NCBI RefSeq assembly: GCF_019802045.1
Contig: NZ_JAHVHU010000005.1
Location: 62,001 to 126,000 of the forward strand
Origin: Membranihabitans marinus
GTDB lineage: Bacteria > Bacteroidota > Bacteroidia > Chitinophagales > Saprospiraceae
DNA length: 64,000 bases
Reading direction: 5' to 3'
Shown: one piece after another, positions 63,362-64,000 of the stretch
How the letters are laid out: every line of letters starts with the position of its first letter
How positions within the stretch are numbered: the stretch's first letter is position 1
Notes under the pieces: generated by a model
What the model saw: the letters and a program-made list of their open reading frames with translations, nothing else
Database searches by the model: none
Told to the model about the DNA's origin: nothing
Translations under genes and position numbers: made by a program

Positions 63362-64000
63362 GTGATTCGCCGGTACCTTTTATTGGTTTTACACTTCGGG
63401 GTCCTATCCCATCTCGTGGGACAGGAGGTGTATTATGTAACCTTCCTGAATCCGCAAACCATATCCAGGACTGATTTGAGCAACTGCGCATCTTTGGATC
63501 CCATCACTCTACCCGATGATATAGATGTGGGTTCGATTGCATTTGATATTAACTTTCATCCGGATAGCAGGATGTATATAATTACCCACAATTATTTACT
63601 GCAATACGATTTTACTTCCCGGTCCTCTAAAATCATAGAGGATGGATCAGTGTTTTACAGCGACGCAGGAACCGTACCCGGAATGGCCATAGACGAAGAG
63701 GGTCATTTTGCAATAAATGGTGGCGAGGGGATTGTTGGAATGCAACATGTCGTAAAATATGATCTACGCTCCAGGCAGGTCCTTCAGGACCAGTCTTCCT
63801 ATGAATGGTCCTACCACTTCATAGGCAGGATCCATGATTATTTCATTCCGGTTTTCAGATCAAAGTATTTTTATCCGGACAGCTCCGGGTTCTGGGTTTT
63901 TGATTTGGACGGTAATAAGCCGGTAAAGTATTTTGACTGGGGACAAGATCGCGAATATACCCTCCAATTATTATTGACAGCCCAGGTAAGAACAACCATA
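63362..64000 (+). CDS. Secreted protein, 5' part (runs off window)
   Basis: An open frame of at least 213 codons starts at GTG 63362 and has no stop before the window end; an in-frame TAA lies 30 bp upstream, and no ATG lies between. The N-terminus (MIRRYLLLVLHFGVLSHLVG if the GTG is read as Met) is a signal peptide. The following sequence (SIAFDINFHPDSRMYIITHN, then LLQYDFTSRS and AGTVPGMAIDEEGHFAING) looks like a secreted beta-propeller-like module. The product is probably a large surface or T9SS cargo protein, but its C-terminus is not visible. Confidence 0.7.
   Translation, partial: MIRRYLLLVLHFGVLSHLVGQEVYYVTFLNPQTISRTDLSNCASLDPITLPDDIDVGSIAFDINFHPDSRMYIITHNYLLQYDFTSRSSKIIEDGSVFYSDAGTVPGMAIDEEGHFAINGGEGIVGMQHVVKYDLRSRQVLQDQSSYEWSYHFIGRIHDYFIPVFRSKYFYPDSSGFWVFDLDGNKPVKYFDWGQDREYTLQLLLTAQVRTTI

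Noticed and set aside
1-64000. CRISPR arrays, tRNA or rRNA genes and intact IS elements
   Set aside because: No regularly spaced long repeats, no tRNA-like cloverleaf or rRNA sequence, and no transposase reading frame was recognised by eye; short tRNAs could be missed without a covariance search.

Overview
The window is chromosomal DNA from a Bacteroidota bacterium, most likely of the Saprospiria/Saprospiraceae type. The evidence is a secreted PKD protein with a gliding-motility-type (CHU_C) C-terminal domain, a second secreted protein with a FlgD-like sorting tail, Bacteroidota promoters (TTG about 18-22 bp upstream of TAnnTTTG), A-rich starts without Shine-Dalgarno sequences, ExbB/ExbD/TonB-like genes, and intergenic repeats typical of this phylum. 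No rRNA, tRNA, CRISPR array, prophage or intact insertion sequence was seen. Most genes are intact housekeeping or metabolic genes; decay and repeats are concentrated in a few intergenic islands.

Layout. 1-4.5 kb (minus): sugar-acid/amino-sugar uptake (SSS symporter, AGE epimerase, GntP symporter). 4.6-7.8 kb (plus): phosphatidylserine synthase, then an NfeD-like membrane protein with a flotillin. 8-10 kb (minus): exbB-exbD-TonB-like transducer from a clear promoter, divergent from a fadN-fadA beta-oxidation pair (10.3-13.9 kb). 14-18 kb: an esterase, a DUF4142-cupredoxin lipoprotein pair, then a decayed island with a broken copy of the cupredoxin 3' end, a multiply frameshifted lipoprotein pseudogene, a long inverted repeat and palindromic repeats. 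18-23 kb (minus): TrpB2-like enzyme, Crp/Fnr regulator, HtrA protease, pdxH. 23-29 kb (minus): tripartite RND efflux operon (TolC, adaptor, pump). 29-33.4 kb (minus): four overlapping genes (secreted lamin-tail-like protein, EEP-fold protein, diacylglycerol kinase, ElaA-type acetyltransferase).

33.6-37.9 kb (plus): asd, a coiled-coil protein abutting an RlmB/TrmH methyltransferase, and an Rrf2 regulator with a palindrome inside its own promoter. 38-39.4 kb: repeat island and a Gfo/Idh/MocA oxidoreductase. 39.7-43.8 kb (plus): M24 aminopeptidase, a saccharopine-dehydrogenase-fold enzyme and an ALDH7-type dehydrogenase that together look like a lysine-to-aminoadipate module, followed by a convergent Lrp regulator that sits directly behind topA. 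47-52 kb (minus): metallophosphoesterase operon, rplS, PKD/CHU_C protein. 52-57 kb: YrdC protein, another Lrp regulator, small envelope proteins, an acyl-CoA-dehydrogenase-fold protein. 57-62.7 kb (minus): smc, a four-helix-bundle gene interrupted by one TGA at a tryptophan position, and a MATE exporter. The window ends inside a secreted protein that starts at 63362.

I found no convincing new multi-gene system. The most unusual signals are the decayed cupredoxin/lipoprotein island, the single-stop four-helix-bundle gene, two intergenic repeat families (GGAGCT palindromes and tandem heptamers), the compact lysine module, and an EEP-fold protein whose usual catalytic motifs are altered.
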